NCBI GenBank assembly: GCA_963807015.1
Contig: CAWEAS010000004.1
Location: 186,001 to 250,000, forward strand
Source of the DNA: JAJPKK01 sp963807015
Lineage (GTDB): Bacteria; Pseudomonadota; Alphaproteobacteria; Rhizobiales; Xanthobacteraceae
Reading direction: 5' to 3'
DNA length: 64,000 nt
The translations under genes were made by a program, and so were the position numbers. Below are positions 8,531-20,500 of this stretch, piece by piece; position 1 is the stretch's first letter; each line of letters opens with the position of its first letter. Under the pieces are notes generated by a model. It was given only the letters and a program-made list of their open reading frames with translations, ran no database searches and was not told the origin of the DNA.

Positions 8531-9763
8531 GTGCGTTCTGAGACCGACGCTGCGCTCTCGCTCCTGAGCGCTGCCGCGGTGCGCGAGCGCGCGCACCGCA
8601 TGTTGGAGGCGGGCCTTGCGGACCGGCTGCCGCACTTTCGTGTCGATCTGCCCCACCTGGACGATGCGGCGGCTTTGACCATCGCCATCACCCGCGACGC
8701 CTATCCCGATCTCGCCATTCCGTTCCATTCGCGCTGGCGCCATTTCGTTGTTGACGGCGAAGACCGTTGGGCGGCGCGTGCCGACGCGGTGAAATGGAAG
8801 GACGCGGCGGCACGGGCGCGCGCCGAATTCGACCTCGCGATCGTCAGCGTGCTCCTTGATGCCGGTGCTGGTGCGCAATGGCGCTACCGTGATCATGGGG
8901 GTCGCGCCATCGGGCGTTCGGAGGGACTTGCGATTGCGAGCCTCGATATGTTCGGCGATGGGCTGTTTTCGAGCGATCCGCAAGACCCGTTGCGCGCCGA
9001 TGCCCCAAAGCTCGCCGCACTTGCCGATGACGATCTTGCCGCCGGCTTCCAGGCCGGTGCGACAAATCCGTTGGCCGGCTTTGCCGGCCGCGCCGATCTG
9101 CTGCGTCGCCTCGGGCGAACGATCGCGGCTGCCCCAGCTGTCTTTGCCGGCCGTGATTCAGCACGGCCAGGCGGCCTCTATGACCATCTTGTCGAGCGCG
9201 GTGCCGCCGGCCGGATCGCGGCGGCGGATATTCTTTCCGCAGTGCTGCGATACCTGGGGCCAGTCTGGCCATCGCGATTGACGCTCGGAGGCATTCCCCT
9301 CGGCGATTGCTGGCGGCATCCCGCCGTCGTGACCGATGATGCGACCAACCAGCTTGTGCCGCTGCACAAGCTGTCCCAGTGGCTGACCTATTCGCTGATC
9401 GAGCCGCTCGAACGCGCTGGGATCGCCGTCATCGATATCGACGGCCTCACCGGGCTGGCGGAATACCGCAACGGCGGCCTCTTCATCGACACCGGCACCC
9501 TCATCTTTCGCAACTCGGACGAGGCGCAGCAGCGCCACACGGTTGGTTCGACCGTCGTGGTCGAATGGCGGGCGCTCACGGTGGCACTGCTCGATCGCCT
9601 GGCTGGCCTGGTGCGGCAGCGGCTGGGCCGTACCGCCGAAGAACTGCCGCTTGCGCGTATCCTGCAGGGCGGCACCTGGGCCGCCGGGCGGACATTGGCG
9701 CAAAAATTGCGGCCCGATGGTGCGCCACCGATCGCGATCGAAAGCGACGGAACGGTCTTCTGA
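8531..9763 (+). CDS. DUF1688 protein (URC4-like, uracil catabolism)
   Basis: This 410-residue soluble protein matches the DUF1688/URC4 family by its overall pattern, including HFRVDLPHLDDAA near the N-terminus, LVPLHKLSQWLTYSLIEPLE, and DGLTGLAEYRNGGLFIDTG in the C-terminal half. URC4 proteins are needed for uracil use in fungi carrying the URC pathway; their exact reaction was not established to my knowledge. The start is a GTG at 8531, nine bases after the stop of the cyclohydrolase gene, and no good ATG exists in frame. Tight spacing on both sides implies one operon with the flanking genes. Confidence 0.85.
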   Translation: MRSETDAALSLLSAAAVRERAHRMLEAGLADRLPHFRVDLPHLDDAAALTIAITRDAYPDLAIPFHSRWRHFVVDGEDRWAARADAVKWKDAAARARAEFDLAIVSVLLDAGAGAQWRYRDHGGRAIGRSEGLAIASLDMFGDGLFSSDPQDPLRADAPKLAALADDDLAAGFQAGATNPLAGFAGRADLLRRLGRTIAAAPAVFAGRDSARPGGLYDHLVERGAAGRIAAADILSAVLRYLGPVWPSRLTLGGIPLGDCWRHPAVVTDDATNQLVPLHKLSQWLTYSLIEPLERAGIAVIDIDGLTGLAEYRNGGLFIDTGTLIFRNSDEAQQRHTVGSTVVVEWRALTVALLDRLAGLVRQRLGRTAEELPLARILQGGTWAAGRTLAQKLRPDGAPPIAIESDGTVF

Positions 9764-9777
9764 CGAAGGATCATGCG

Positions 9778-10410
9778 ATGATGGAAGGCGTCACGGTCGT
9801 CACGCATCCGCTGGTGCAGCACAAGCTGACTTTGCTGCGCGACAAGACTCGCTCCACCAAAACGTTTCGCGAACTCTGCCGCGAGCTCGGCATCCTGATG
9901 TGCTACGAGGTGACGCGCGACCTGCCGCTCGACCGCGTCGAGATCGAGACGCCGATGGCGTGCATGCTGGCGCCGCGCATCGCCGGCAAGAAGCTCGTTT
10001 TCGCGCCGATCCTGCGCTCCGGCATGACGCTCGTCGAAGGCATGCTGGAGCTGGTGCCGGCCGCGCGCGTCGCCCACATCGGGCTCTATCGCGATCCGGA
10101 AACGCTCGTCGCCGTCGAATACTATTTCAAGGCGCCGCTCGATCTCGCCGAACGGCAGGTGATCGTCATCGCGCCGGTGGTGGCCACCGCGAACACCGCG
10201 GTTGCCGCGGTCGACCGGCTCAAGGAGCGCGGCGCCCGCGACATCCGCTTCGTCTGTCTGATTACGGTGCCGCCCGCACTCGAGCGTTTGCGCGGCATTC
10301 ATCCCGACGTGCCGGTGTGGACCGCGGCCGTGGATGAGACCCTCGACGACAATGCCTATATCATTCCGGGTCTCGGCGACGCCGGCGACCGCGCCTACGG
10401 CACCCGGTGA
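9778..10410 (+). CDS. upp: Uracil phosphoribosyltransferase (URC6-like)
   Basis: The family reaction forms UMP and pyrophosphate from uracil and PRPP. The 210-residue product shows VTVVTHPLVQHKLTLLRDK, CYEVTRDLPL, ILRSGMTLVEGMLELVP, and GLGDAGDRAYGTR at the C-terminus, the uracil-binding signature. The PRPP loop normally reads DPMLAT followed by GGS or ANS; here it is APVVATANT, with Ala in place of the conserved Asp. GAAGGA before the ATG at 9778 sets the start; a second ATG follows at once. Its place after URC1- and URC4-like genes suggests it supplies UMP to uracil catabolism rather than only salvage. Confidence 0.9.
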   Translation: MMEGVTVVTHPLVQHKLTLLRDKTRSTKTFRELCRELGILMCYEVTRDLPLDRVEIETPMACMLAPRIAGKKLVFAPILRSGMTLVEGMLELVPAARVAHIGLYRDPETLVAVEYYFKAPLDLAERQVIVIAPVVATANTAVAAVDRLKERGARDIRFVCLITVPPALERLRGIHPDVPVWTAAVDETLDDNAYIIPGLGDAGDRAYGTR

Positions 10411-10411
10411 G

Positions 10412-10984
10412 TTAAGACGCGCGCTTGAACAGGCGCGAATGGGCGTCGAGCAGCGTCGTCGCGAATCCCGTGCCGTCGGCGATCATCTCCCGCATGAGCG
10501 ATAATGGAGTGGGATACGGCGTCTCGACCTCGCCCACCACGGAATCGGAGTCGCGGCGCAGCTCTGCATCGAACTTGCGCGCGAGTTGCTGCATGCGGTG
10601 GTTCTCCAGGAGGCAGGTGATGTGCAGCTGCTTGATGCCCCGATTACGGGCTGCAAGGAGGACGCGTTCGAGCAACTCAGTTCCGACACCATGGCTCTGC
10701 CACGGCCGTTCGATGCTGAACGCGGCCTCGGCTTCGCCGGCGCCGGGATTGAAGGGCCGCAACTCGGCGGCTCCGCGCGGCGCGCCGTCGGCAATGAACC
10801 CGTAAATCACATTTGGCGATTCGAAGGCATTCTCCGCATGGCGACGAATAAAGGAGTCGGCGACCGCGCCACCAAAGCGATTTCGGCGGCTTGCCGGGTC
10901 AAGCCGCAGCAAATGATCGGCGTACGCGTCGATGTCGGCCGCCCATAACTTACGGACAGTGCCGTCGACAGTTACAAAATTCAT
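10412..10984 (-). CDS. GNAT-family N-acetyltransferase
   Basis: This is a 190-residue acetyltransferase-fold protein. The acetyl-CoA binding core is AAFSIERPWQSHGVGTELLERVLLAARNRG, in which Q-x-x-G-x-G/T is replaced by QSHGVG. It is followed by LLENHRMQQLARKFDAELRRDSDSV. I start at the ATG at 10984 because GGAGG (complement of 10990-10994) lies five bases upstream; a start eight codons earlier lacks such a site. It converges on upp with a 1-bp gap between stop codons. The substrate is unknown. Confidence 0.85.
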   Translation of the reverse strand: MNFVTVDGTVRKLWAADIDAYADHLLRLDPASRRNRFGGAVADSFIRRHAENAFESPNVIYGFIADGAPRGAAELRPFNPGAGEAEAAFSIERPWQSHGVGTELLERVLLAARNRGIKQLHITCLLENHRMQQLARKFDAELRRDSDSVVGEVETPYPTPLSLMREMIADGTGFATTLLDAHSRLFKRAS

Positions 10985-11377
10985 CCGTGCCTCCGGACTT
11001 TTTGTCATTGGACCTCAATGTGTTGGGTGGACCCGGGCTGATTCGGGTGTCCCATATTGCATTGCAGCAAAAGATGACCCCATCAAGAATGGGAATGCCT
11101 AAATTTTGGTGCACTGCGATATGGAGATGGCTACTATTCGGCAGGCGGGACGCAGATTGAATAATGATTCAGCGCTAGTGTGCTGTGGCTGTTCAAGGCT
11201 AGGTTGCGCTGGGGGCTAGCTGTGCGTGCGGCACGAAATTGGCATAGCCTGCTGCCAATCACGCACGGCATTTGCTTGATAGCAGCAAACGGTATGTAGA
11301 AACCGGTTGCCGCGCCGGTCGCATCCCTGTAACGGGCGGTCACTCATATCCTCTGCGGGTTCCCGCACTCGAGTAGC
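10985..11377. other. Intergenic region between divergent GNAT and zapE genes
   Basis: These 393 bp contain no supported gene. Base composition is somewhat more AT-rich than the surroundings around 11080-11300. One symmetric motif at 11238-11259 is listed separately. Promoters for both flanking genes presumably lie here. Confidence 0.4.
11238..11259. promoter_or_regulatory. Inverted repeat ATTGGCA-N8-TGCCAAT, possible operator
   Basis: Perfect 7-bp arms at 11238-11244 and 11253-11259 lie about 120 bp before zapE. The symmetry and 22-bp size fit a dimeric regulator site, but no regulator gene is adjacent. Confidence 0.3.
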
Positions 11378-12553
11378 ATGTCCGACACTATCTCCGCCCG
11401 CTATGCGGCCCTCGTCGCCGCCGGCGAGGTCGAGCGCGATCCAGCCCAGGTGGCGATCGTTGCACGGCTGGCGCGCCTCAACGAGCAACTCGCCGCGCAT
11501 CGGCTCGCACGAAAGTCGTCCTCGCTCGGCTGGCTGTTCGGCCAGCGCACGACCGCCGAACCTGAGCTCAAAGGGATTTACATCTGGGGCGAGGTGGGCC
11601 GCGGCAAAACCATGCTGATGGACCTGTTCTTCTCGACCTGTCCGGCCAAGCGCAAGCGGCGGGCGCACTTCCATGAATTCATGCTGGATGTCCACGATCG
11701 CCTGAACGACTACCGCGCCAAGCTGAAATATGGGGAAATTCCGGAAGCCGATCCGATCCATCTCGTGGCCGCCGATCTGGCGAACGAGTCTTGGGTGCTG
11801 TGCTTCGATGAATTCCATGTGACCGACATCGCCGACGCGATGATCCTGGGGCGGCTCTTCAGCCGCCTGTTCGAGTACGGCGTCGTCGTGGTGGCGACCT
11901 CCAACGTCGCGCCGTCGGATCTCTATCGTGACGGGCTCAATCGCGCGCTGTTCCTGCCGTTCATCGACCTCATCGAACGCCGCATGGACGTTGTGCAGCT
12001 CGAGGCGCGGACCGATTTCCGCCTGGAAAAGCTGATCGGGGTGACCGTCTGGCATGTGCCTGCGGATAAAGCGGCCAGAGCGGCGCTCGACGTGGCCTGG
12101 CAACGTCTGACGGGCGGGCGGGACGGCAAGCCAATCGACCTGATCGTCAAGGGTCACCTGCTGCATGTGCCGCGCGCCGCCATGGGGGTGGCGCGGTTCG
12201 GCTTTCACGATCTCTGTGAGAAGCCGCTCGGCGCTGTCGATTATTTGCGCATCGTGCACGAATTCCACACACTGATGATCGACTGCGTGCCGGTCATGAC
12301 CTACGACACGCGCAACGAGGCCAAGCGCTTCATCGCTCTCATCGATACGGTCTACGACGCCGGCGTGAAACTCCTGGCCTCCGCGGCGGCCGAGCCGAGT
12401 GCTCTTTACCGGGCGGACGAGGGCTACGAGGCTAGCGAATTCAAGCGCACCGCGTCGCGCATCATCGAGATGGGCTCGACCGAATATCTCGCCTCGCCGC
12501 GTGCGCGCCGCCTCGCGGTGACCGGCTCGGCGGCCGGCATCGTGGAGACATGA
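11378..12553 (+). CDS. zapE: Cell division ATPase ZapE (AFG1-like)
   Basis: This 391-residue AAA-type ATPase belongs to the ZapE/AFG1 family, which in Escherichia coli affects the Z-ring and in mitochondria assists protein quality control. Walker A is GEVGRGKT (about residues 71-78) and Walker B is VLCFDEF. The ATSN segment (sensor 1) and the C-terminal RRLAVTGSAAG region are present. The gene lies upstream of mdh as in many Rhizobiales. The start at 11378 (MSDTISARYAALVAAGEVERD) matches the family N-terminus. Confidence 0.93.
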   Translation: MSDTISARYAALVAAGEVERDPAQVAIVARLARLNEQLAAHRLARKSSSLGWLFGQRTTAEPELKGIYIWGEVGRGKTMLMDLFFSTCPAKRKRRAHFHEFMLDVHDRLNDYRAKLKYGEIPEADPIHLVAADLANESWVLCFDEFHVTDIADAMILGRLFSRLFEYGVVVVATSNVAPSDLYRDGLNRALFLPFIDLIERRMDVVQLEARTDFRLEKLIGVTVWHVPADKAARAALDVAWQRLTGGRDGKPIDLIVKGHLLHVPRAAMGVARFGFHDLCEKPLGAVDYLRIVHEFHTLMIDCVPVMTYDTRNEAKRFIALIDTVYDAGVKLLASAAAEPSALYRADEGYEASEFKRTASRIIEMGSTEYLASPRARRLAVTGSAAGIVET

Positions 12554-12685
12554 GAGCAATGCGCACGTTACCGCCAGGACGATCGTTGTTGGTAGCGGGC
12601 ACCGCCTTTGGTCGACTTGAATGGCAGGTCTGAAAGGGTTAACACCCCGAGGGCCGGTCGTTCGACGGCATTTCAAGGATTTCTC

Positions 12686-13651
12686 ATGGCGCGCAACAAG
12701 ATTGCACTGATCGGCGCGGGCCAGATCGGTGGCACACTCGCTCATCTGATCGGGCTTAAGGAACTCGGCGACGTGGTCCTGTTCGACATCGCGGAAGGCA
12801 TACCCCAAGGCAAGGCGCTCGACATTGCCCAATCGGCTCCCGTCGAGGGCAACGACACCAACTACCTCGGGGCCAATTCTTACGAGGCCATGAACGGCGC
12901 CGATGTGTGCATCGTGACCGCCGGCGTACCGCGCAAGCCGGGCATGAGCCGCGACGATCTGCTCGGCATCAATCTCAAGGTGATGGAGCAAGTCGGCGCC
13001 GGCATCAAGAAATACGCCGCCAACGCTTTCATCATCTGCATCACCAATCCGCTCGACGCCATGGTGTGGGCGCTGCAGAAATACTGCGGCCTGCCCAAGC
13101 ACATGGTGGTCGGCATGGCAGGCGTGCTCAACTCTGCGCGCTTCCGGTACTTCCTTGCAGACGAGTTTCACGTTTCGGTCGAAGACGTGACGGCCTTTGT
13201 GCTCGGCGGCCACGGCAATTCAATGGTGCCGCTGGTGCGCTACTCGACGGTCGCCGGGATTCCGCTGCCCGACCTTGTGCGCATGGGGTGGTCGACCCAG
13301 GCGCGCATCGAGGCGATCGTCGAGCGAACCCGCAACGGCGGCGGCGAGATCGTCAATCTGCTCAAGACCGGATCGGCCTTCTATGCTCCAGCGTCCTCCG
13401 CCATCGCCATGGCCGAAAGCTATCTGCGCGACAAGAAGCGGGTGCTGCCGTGCGCGACCTATCTCAATGGTGAATACGGCGTTAGCGATCTTTACGTGGG
13501 TGTTCCGGCGGTGATCGGTGCGAAGGGCGTCGAGCGCATCGTCGAGATCGAACTTGCCGGCGCCGAGCGCCAGATGTTCGACAAGTCCGCCGATGCCGTC
13601 CGCGGCCTGGTCGACGCGTGCACCAAGATCGCCCCGGCCTTGGCGTCCTAG
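12686..13651 (+). CDS. mdh: Malate dehydrogenase
   Basis: This enzyme oxidises malate to oxaloacetate with NAD in the TCA cycle. The 321-residue protein of the LDH-like type starts MARNKIALIGAGQIGGTLAH, has the GxGxxG NAD loop, the NPLD motif (ITNPLDAMVW), and the catalytic His in VLGGHGNSMVP. The frame is open further upstream, but AAGGAT just before the ATG at 12686 and similarity set the start. It heads the series mdh-sucC-sucD-sucA-sucB-lpd on this strand, an arrangement conserved in Rhizobiales. Confidence 0.97.
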   Translation: MARNKIALIGAGQIGGTLAHLIGLKELGDVVLFDIAEGIPQGKALDIAQSAPVEGNDTNYLGANSYEAMNGADVCIVTAGVPRKPGMSRDDLLGINLKVMEQVGAGIKKYAANAFIICITNPLDAMVWALQKYCGLPKHMVVGMAGVLNSARFRYFLADEFHVSVEDVTAFVLGGHGNSMVPLVRYSTVAGIPLPDLVRMGWSTQARIEAIVERTRNGGGEIVNLLKTGSAFYAPASSAIAMAESYLRDKKRVLPCATYLNGEYGVSDLYVGVPAVIGAKGVERIVEIELAGAERQMFDKSADAVRGLVDACTKIAPALAS

Positions 13652-13775
13652 GCGAAGATCGTCACAGGCGGATGCGAACGCGGGTGAAGAGAGGCTAAGC
13701 GAAAAGATCAAATCTACCCGCAGCCAACCATCGCCTGTTTTCTGCCCTCCGTTCACCGTTGTGTGGTGAGGCACC

Positions 13776-14945
13776 ATGAACATCCACGAATACCAGGCTA
13801 AGGCCGTATTGAGCGAGTTCGGCGTGCCGGTGCCGCGCGGCATTCCCGCATTCTCGGTGCCGGAAGCAGAGAAAGCCGCGCATCAGCTCGGCGGCCCGGT
13901 GTGGGTCGTGAAGGCGCAGATCCATGCGGGAGGTCGCGGCAAGGCAGGCGGCGTCAAGGTCGTGAAATCGATCGAGGATGTCACGCGGGAAGCGAGCCGC
14001 ATCTTGGGCTCGACTCTTGTCACCCATCAGACCGGCCCGAAGGGCAAGGTGGTCAACCGGCTCTACATCGAGGACGGCTCGGCGATCGAGAAGGAGTTTT
14101 ATCTCTCGGCACTGGTGGACCGCGTCGCCTCGCGGGTGGCGTTCGTCGTCTCGACCGAAGGCGGCATGGATATCGAGGAGGTGGCGCGCACCGCGCCTGA
14201 GAAGATTCTCACGTTCGCGGTCGATCCGGCGACCGGCATCATGCCCCATCACGGCCGGCGGGTGGCGCAGGCGCTCGGGCTTAAAGGAGATCTCGCCAAG
14301 CAGGCCGAAGCGCTCGTGACCAAGCTCTATGCCGCCTTCGTCGACAAGGACATGAGTCTGCTGGAGATCAATCCGCTCGTGGTCACGAAGGATGGCAATC
14401 TCGTGTGCCTCGACGCCAAGCTCGGCTTTGACGACAACGCGCTCTACCGGCACGCCGACATCGTCGCCCTGCGCGATCTCACCGAAGAGGACGAGAAGGA
14501 AACCGAGGCGTCGAAATACGACCTCAACTACGTCGCGCTCGACGGCACCATCGGCTGCATGGTCAACGGCGCCGGCCTTGCCATGGCGACCATGGACATC
14601 ATCAAGCTCTACGGCGAATCGCCCGCCAACTTCCTCGATGTCGGCGGCGGCGCCACCAAGGACAAGGTTGCGGCCGCCTTCAAGATCATCACCTCGGACC
14701 CTCACGTGAAGGGCATTCTGGTCAACATTTTCGGCGGCATCATGCGCTGTGACGTGATTGCCGAAGGTGTTGTCGCCGCGGTCAAGGACGTGGGCCTGCG
14801 GGTGCCGCTGGTGGTGCGGCTCGAAGGCACCAAGGTCGCGGAGGGCAAGGAGATCATTGCGACCTCCAATCTCAACGTGACGGCTGCCGACGACCTCGAC
14901 GACGCCGCCCAGAAAATCGTCACATCGGTGCGGGGAGCGGCGTGA
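13776..14945 (+). CDS. sucC: Succinyl-CoA synthetase (ADP-forming), beta subunit
   Basis: This subunit binds the nucleotide (ATP-grasp domain) and succinate and pairs with SucD in converting succinyl-CoA to succinate. The 389-residue product starts MNIHEYQAKAVLSEFGVPVP. The ATP-grasp lysine region is VWVVKAQIHAGGRGKAGGVK, and the C-terminal part contains NIFGGIMRCD and LNVTAADDLDDAA. The last base of its TGA is the first base of the sucD ATG, implying translational coupling. Length is standard. Confidence 0.97.
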   Translation: MNIHEYQAKAVLSEFGVPVPRGIPAFSVPEAEKAAHQLGGPVWVVKAQIHAGGRGKAGGVKVVKSIEDVTREASRILGSTLVTHQTGPKGKVVNRLYIEDGSAIEKEFYLSALVDRVASRVAFVVSTEGGMDIEEVARTAPEKILTFAVDPATGIMPHHGRRVAQALGLKGDLAKQAEALVTKLYAAFVDKDMSLLEINPLVVTKDGNLVCLDAKLGFDDNALYRHADIVALRDLTEEDEKETEASKYDLNYVALDGTIGCMVNGAGLAMATMDIIKLYGESPANFLDVGGGATKDKVAAAFKIITSDPHVKGILVNIFGGIMRCDVIAEGVVAAVKDVGLRVPLVVRLEGTKVAEGKEIIATSNLNVTAADDLDDAAQKIVTSVRGAA

Positions 14946-15829
14946 TGGCGGTGCTGATCGACAGAAACACCAAGGTCATCTGCCAGGGCTTCACCGGCAA
15001 GAACGGCACGTTCCACTCTCAGGCGGCGATCGCCTACGGCACCAAGATGGTGGGCGGCACATCGCCGGGCAAAGGCGGCACGACGCACCTTGACCTGCCG
15101 GTGTTCGACACCGTCGCACAGGCGCGCGACGCCACGGGATGCGATGCAAGCGTCATCTACGTGCCGCCTGCCGGCGCGGCCGACGCTATCGCCGAAGCGA
15201 TCCAGGCCGAGATTCCGCTCATTATCTGCATCACCGAGGGCATCCCGGTGCTCGACATGGTGAAGGTGAAGCGGGCGCTGTCCGGCTCGAAGTCGACCCT
15301 CATTGGGCCGAACTGCCCGGGCGTCATGACGGCGGGTGAGTGCAAGATCGGGATCATGCCGGGCAACATCTTCAAGCCGGGCTCGGTCGGCATCGTGTCG
15401 CGTTCGGGCACGCTGACCTACGAGGCGGTGTTCCAGACCACCCAGGAGGGCCTTGGTCAGACCACCGCGGTCGGGATCGGCGGCGATCCCGTCAAAGGCA
15501 CCGATTTCATTGCCGTCCTTGAAATGTTTCTCGCTGACAAGGAGACCAAGTCGATCGTCATGATCGGCGAGATCGGCGGTTCCTCCGAGGAGGACGCTGC
15601 GCAGTTCCTCAAGGATGAAGCCAAGCGCGGCCGCAAGAAGCCGATGGTCGGCTTCATCGCCGGCCGCACCGCGCCGCCTGGGCGGCGCATGGGCCATGCC
15701 GGCGCCATCATTTCGGGCGGCCACGGCGATGCGGGCTCGAAGATTGACGCAATGGAGTCGGCGGGTATCAAGGTCTCGCCATCCCCCGCACGCCTAGGCA
15801 AGACGCTGGTCGAGTTGCTCAAGCACTGA
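14945..15829 (+). CDS. sucD: Succinyl-CoA synthetase, alpha subunit
   Basis: SucD binds CoA and carries the phosphorylated active-site histidine. The 294-residue protein has the CoA-binding start (TKVICQGFTGKNGTFHS), the GPNCPGVMT motif, and the catalytic His in GHAGAIISGG near residue 250. I start at the ATG at 14945, which overlaps the sucC stop (TGATG); a GTG one codon earlier is also possible. It is followed by a 307-bp gap before sucA. Confidence 0.97.
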   Translation: MAVLIDRNTKVICQGFTGKNGTFHSQAAIAYGTKMVGGTSPGKGGTTHLDLPVFDTVAQARDATGCDASVIYVPPAGAADAIAEAIQAEIPLIICITEGIPVLDMVKVKRALSGSKSTLIGPNCPGVMTAGECKIGIMPGNIFKPGSVGIVSRSGTLTYEAVFQTTQEGLGQTTAVGIGGDPVKGTDFIAVLEMFLADKETKSIVMIGEIGGSSEEDAAQFLKDEAKRGRKKPMVGFIAGRTAPPGRRMGHAGAIISGGHGDAGSKIDAMESAGIKVSPSPARLGKTLVELLKH

Positions 15830-16136
15830 AGCCGGGTTCGCTGAAAGTCTTTCGAAAAACCAACCGCTGGCAGTGGGCTCTTAAGCATTTGCTCGTAAGG
15901 CTTGAGACGCCACAGCTGAAGGAATGAAATCAAATTCCGAGGTTGCGGACTCAACCCCTGATGTAGCCGAATTGTGAAGCCGCAACGGCCACCTAAATAG
16001 TGTAGACAGGCGTCACCCTGCTGGAATGGCACGATTCGTGCGCGTCTCTCCGCCGGGGCAGGGGGCAGAACCCGAGTTGACGACTTGAACCACGCCAGGA
16101 CCTCCGGCGTGGGCTACGACCTTTCAGGATAACTCC
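15830..16136. other. Intergenic region between sucD and sucA
   Basis: I see no gene in these 307 bp. A hairpin with CCACGCC (16090-16096) and GGCGTGG (16106-16112) stands about 25 bp before the sucA start, close to its AGGATAA ribosome-binding site, and could affect translation initiation. No known riboswitch pattern was recognised. Confidence 0.4.
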
Positions 16137-19133
<2,997 letters not shown>

Positions 19134-19190
19134 CCGCGCGACGACGCGGGGCGCACCTCTTTCCTCACAACTCCGACAGGACGACGCCTC

Positions 19191-20447
19191 ATGACCGATA
19201 TCAGGGTCCCTACTCTTGGCGAGTCGGTAACCGAAGCGACCATCGGCAAGTGGTTCAAACAACCGGGCGACGCGGTCGCGGTGGACGAGCCGCTGGTCGA
19301 GCTCGAAACCGACAAAGTGACGATCGAGGTGCCGGCTCCGGCGGCCGGGGTATTGGCGGAGATCGCGGTGAAGGATGGCGAGACCGTTGCGGTCGGGGCG
19401 CTGCTGGGTCAGATCAATCCGGGCGCCGGCGCAAAGCCGTCCGAACCGACCAAGGCAGCGCCGCCGGCGGCGAAACCGGCCGCGCCCCCTGCTGCGGCGC
19501 CACCACAACCCGCTCCCGCTGCGCCCCCGAAGGTCATCGCCGCAGATGCGCCGCTCGCCCCGTCGGTACGCAGATTAGGTGCGGAGTCCGGCATTTCGCC
19601 GGCGACGGTCCCAGGTACCGGCAAGGATGGCCGCGTTTCGAAGGGGGACATGCTGGCCGCGATCGAGCGCGCCGCAGCAGCGCCAATTCCGGTCGCGCAG
19701 CCCGCCGCCGCAGTGCAGGTGCGCGCGCCGTCGCCGTCCGACGACGCAGCGCGCGAGGAGCGCGTGCGGATGACACGGCTGCGCCAGACCATCGCGCGTC
19801 GCCTCAAGGATGCGCAGAACACGGCCGCCATGCTGACGACCTTCAACGAGGTCGACATGACGGCGGTGATGGCGCTGCGCGCCCAATACCGCGAGGTGTT
19901 CGAGAAGAAGCACGGCGTGAAGCTCGGCTTCATGGGCTTCTTCGTGCGCGCCTGTGTGCAGGCGCTCAAGGAAATTCCCGCCGTCAACGCCGAGATCGAC
20001 GGCAGCGACATCATCTACAAGAACTACTACCACCTCGGCATCGCGGTCGGCACCGACAAGGGTCTGGTAGTTCCGGTGGTGCGCGATTGCGACCAGAAGT
20101 CCCTCGCCGAAATCGAAAAGCAGATCGCGGGTTTCGGCCGCCGCGCCCGCGACGGTCAGCTCAAGATCGAAGACATGCAGGGCGGCACCTTCACCATCAC
20201 CAACGGCGGCATCTACGGTTCGCTGATGTCGACACCGATCCTCAACGCGCCGCAGTCCGGCATTCTCGGCATGCACAAGATCCAGGAGCGGCCCATGGTG
20301 GTCGGCGGCAAGATCGAGGCAAGGCCGATGATGTATCTCGCGCTCTCCTACGATCACCGCATCGTCGACGGCCGCGAGGCCGTGACGTTCCTGGTGCGGG
20401 TGAAAGAGTGCCTCGAGGAGCCCGCCCGGCTGGTGCTTGATTTGTGA
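19191..20447 (+). CDS. sucB: 2-oxoglutarate dehydrogenase E2 (dihydrolipoyl succinyltransferase)
   Basis: E2 transfers the succinyl group from the lipoyl arm to CoA. The 418-residue protein has an N-terminal lipoyl domain with the modified lysine in ETDKVTIEV (about Lys42), a Pro/Ala-rich linker (residues 80-120), a peripheral-subunit-binding domain (LAPSVRRLGAESGISPATVPG) and the acyltransferase domain with catalytic His in YDHRIVDGREA. One lipoyl domain is the usual number for this enzyme. It follows sucA by 57 bp and precedes lpd by 53 bp. Confidence 0.97.
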   Translation: MTDIRVPTLGESVTEATIGKWFKQPGDAVAVDEPLVELETDKVTIEVPAPAAGVLAEIAVKDGETVAVGALLGQINPGAGAKPSEPTKAAPPAAKPAAPPAAAPPQPAPAAPPKVIAADAPLAPSVRRLGAESGISPATVPGTGKDGRVSKGDMLAAIERAAAAPIPVAQPAAAVQVRAPSPSDDAAREERVRMTRLRQTIARRLKDAQNTAAMLTTFNEVDMTAVMALRAQYREVFEKKHGVKLGFMGFFVRACVQALKEIPAVNAEIDGSDIIYKNYYHLGIAVGTDKGLVVPVVRDCDQKSLAEIEKQIAGFGRRARDGQLKIEDMQGGTFTITNGGIYGSLMSTPILNAPQSGILGMHKIQERPMVVGGKIEARPMMYLALSYDHRIVDGREAVTFLVRVKECLEEPARLVLDL

Positions 20448-20500
20448 AAAGTCGTCTCCTTGATCTTGAAGAGATTAGAGAGTTGAAGCGGACCTAACGC

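Noticed and set aside
11240..11256. A sigma-54 promoter before zapE (TGGCA followed by TGC)
   Set aside because: The GG and GC elements are not at the required 10-bp separation; the motif is better described as an inverted repeat.
11216..13213. Minus-strand open frame of 665 codons opposite zapE and mdh
   Set aside because: It overlaps two certain genes in antisense and has shadow-like composition.
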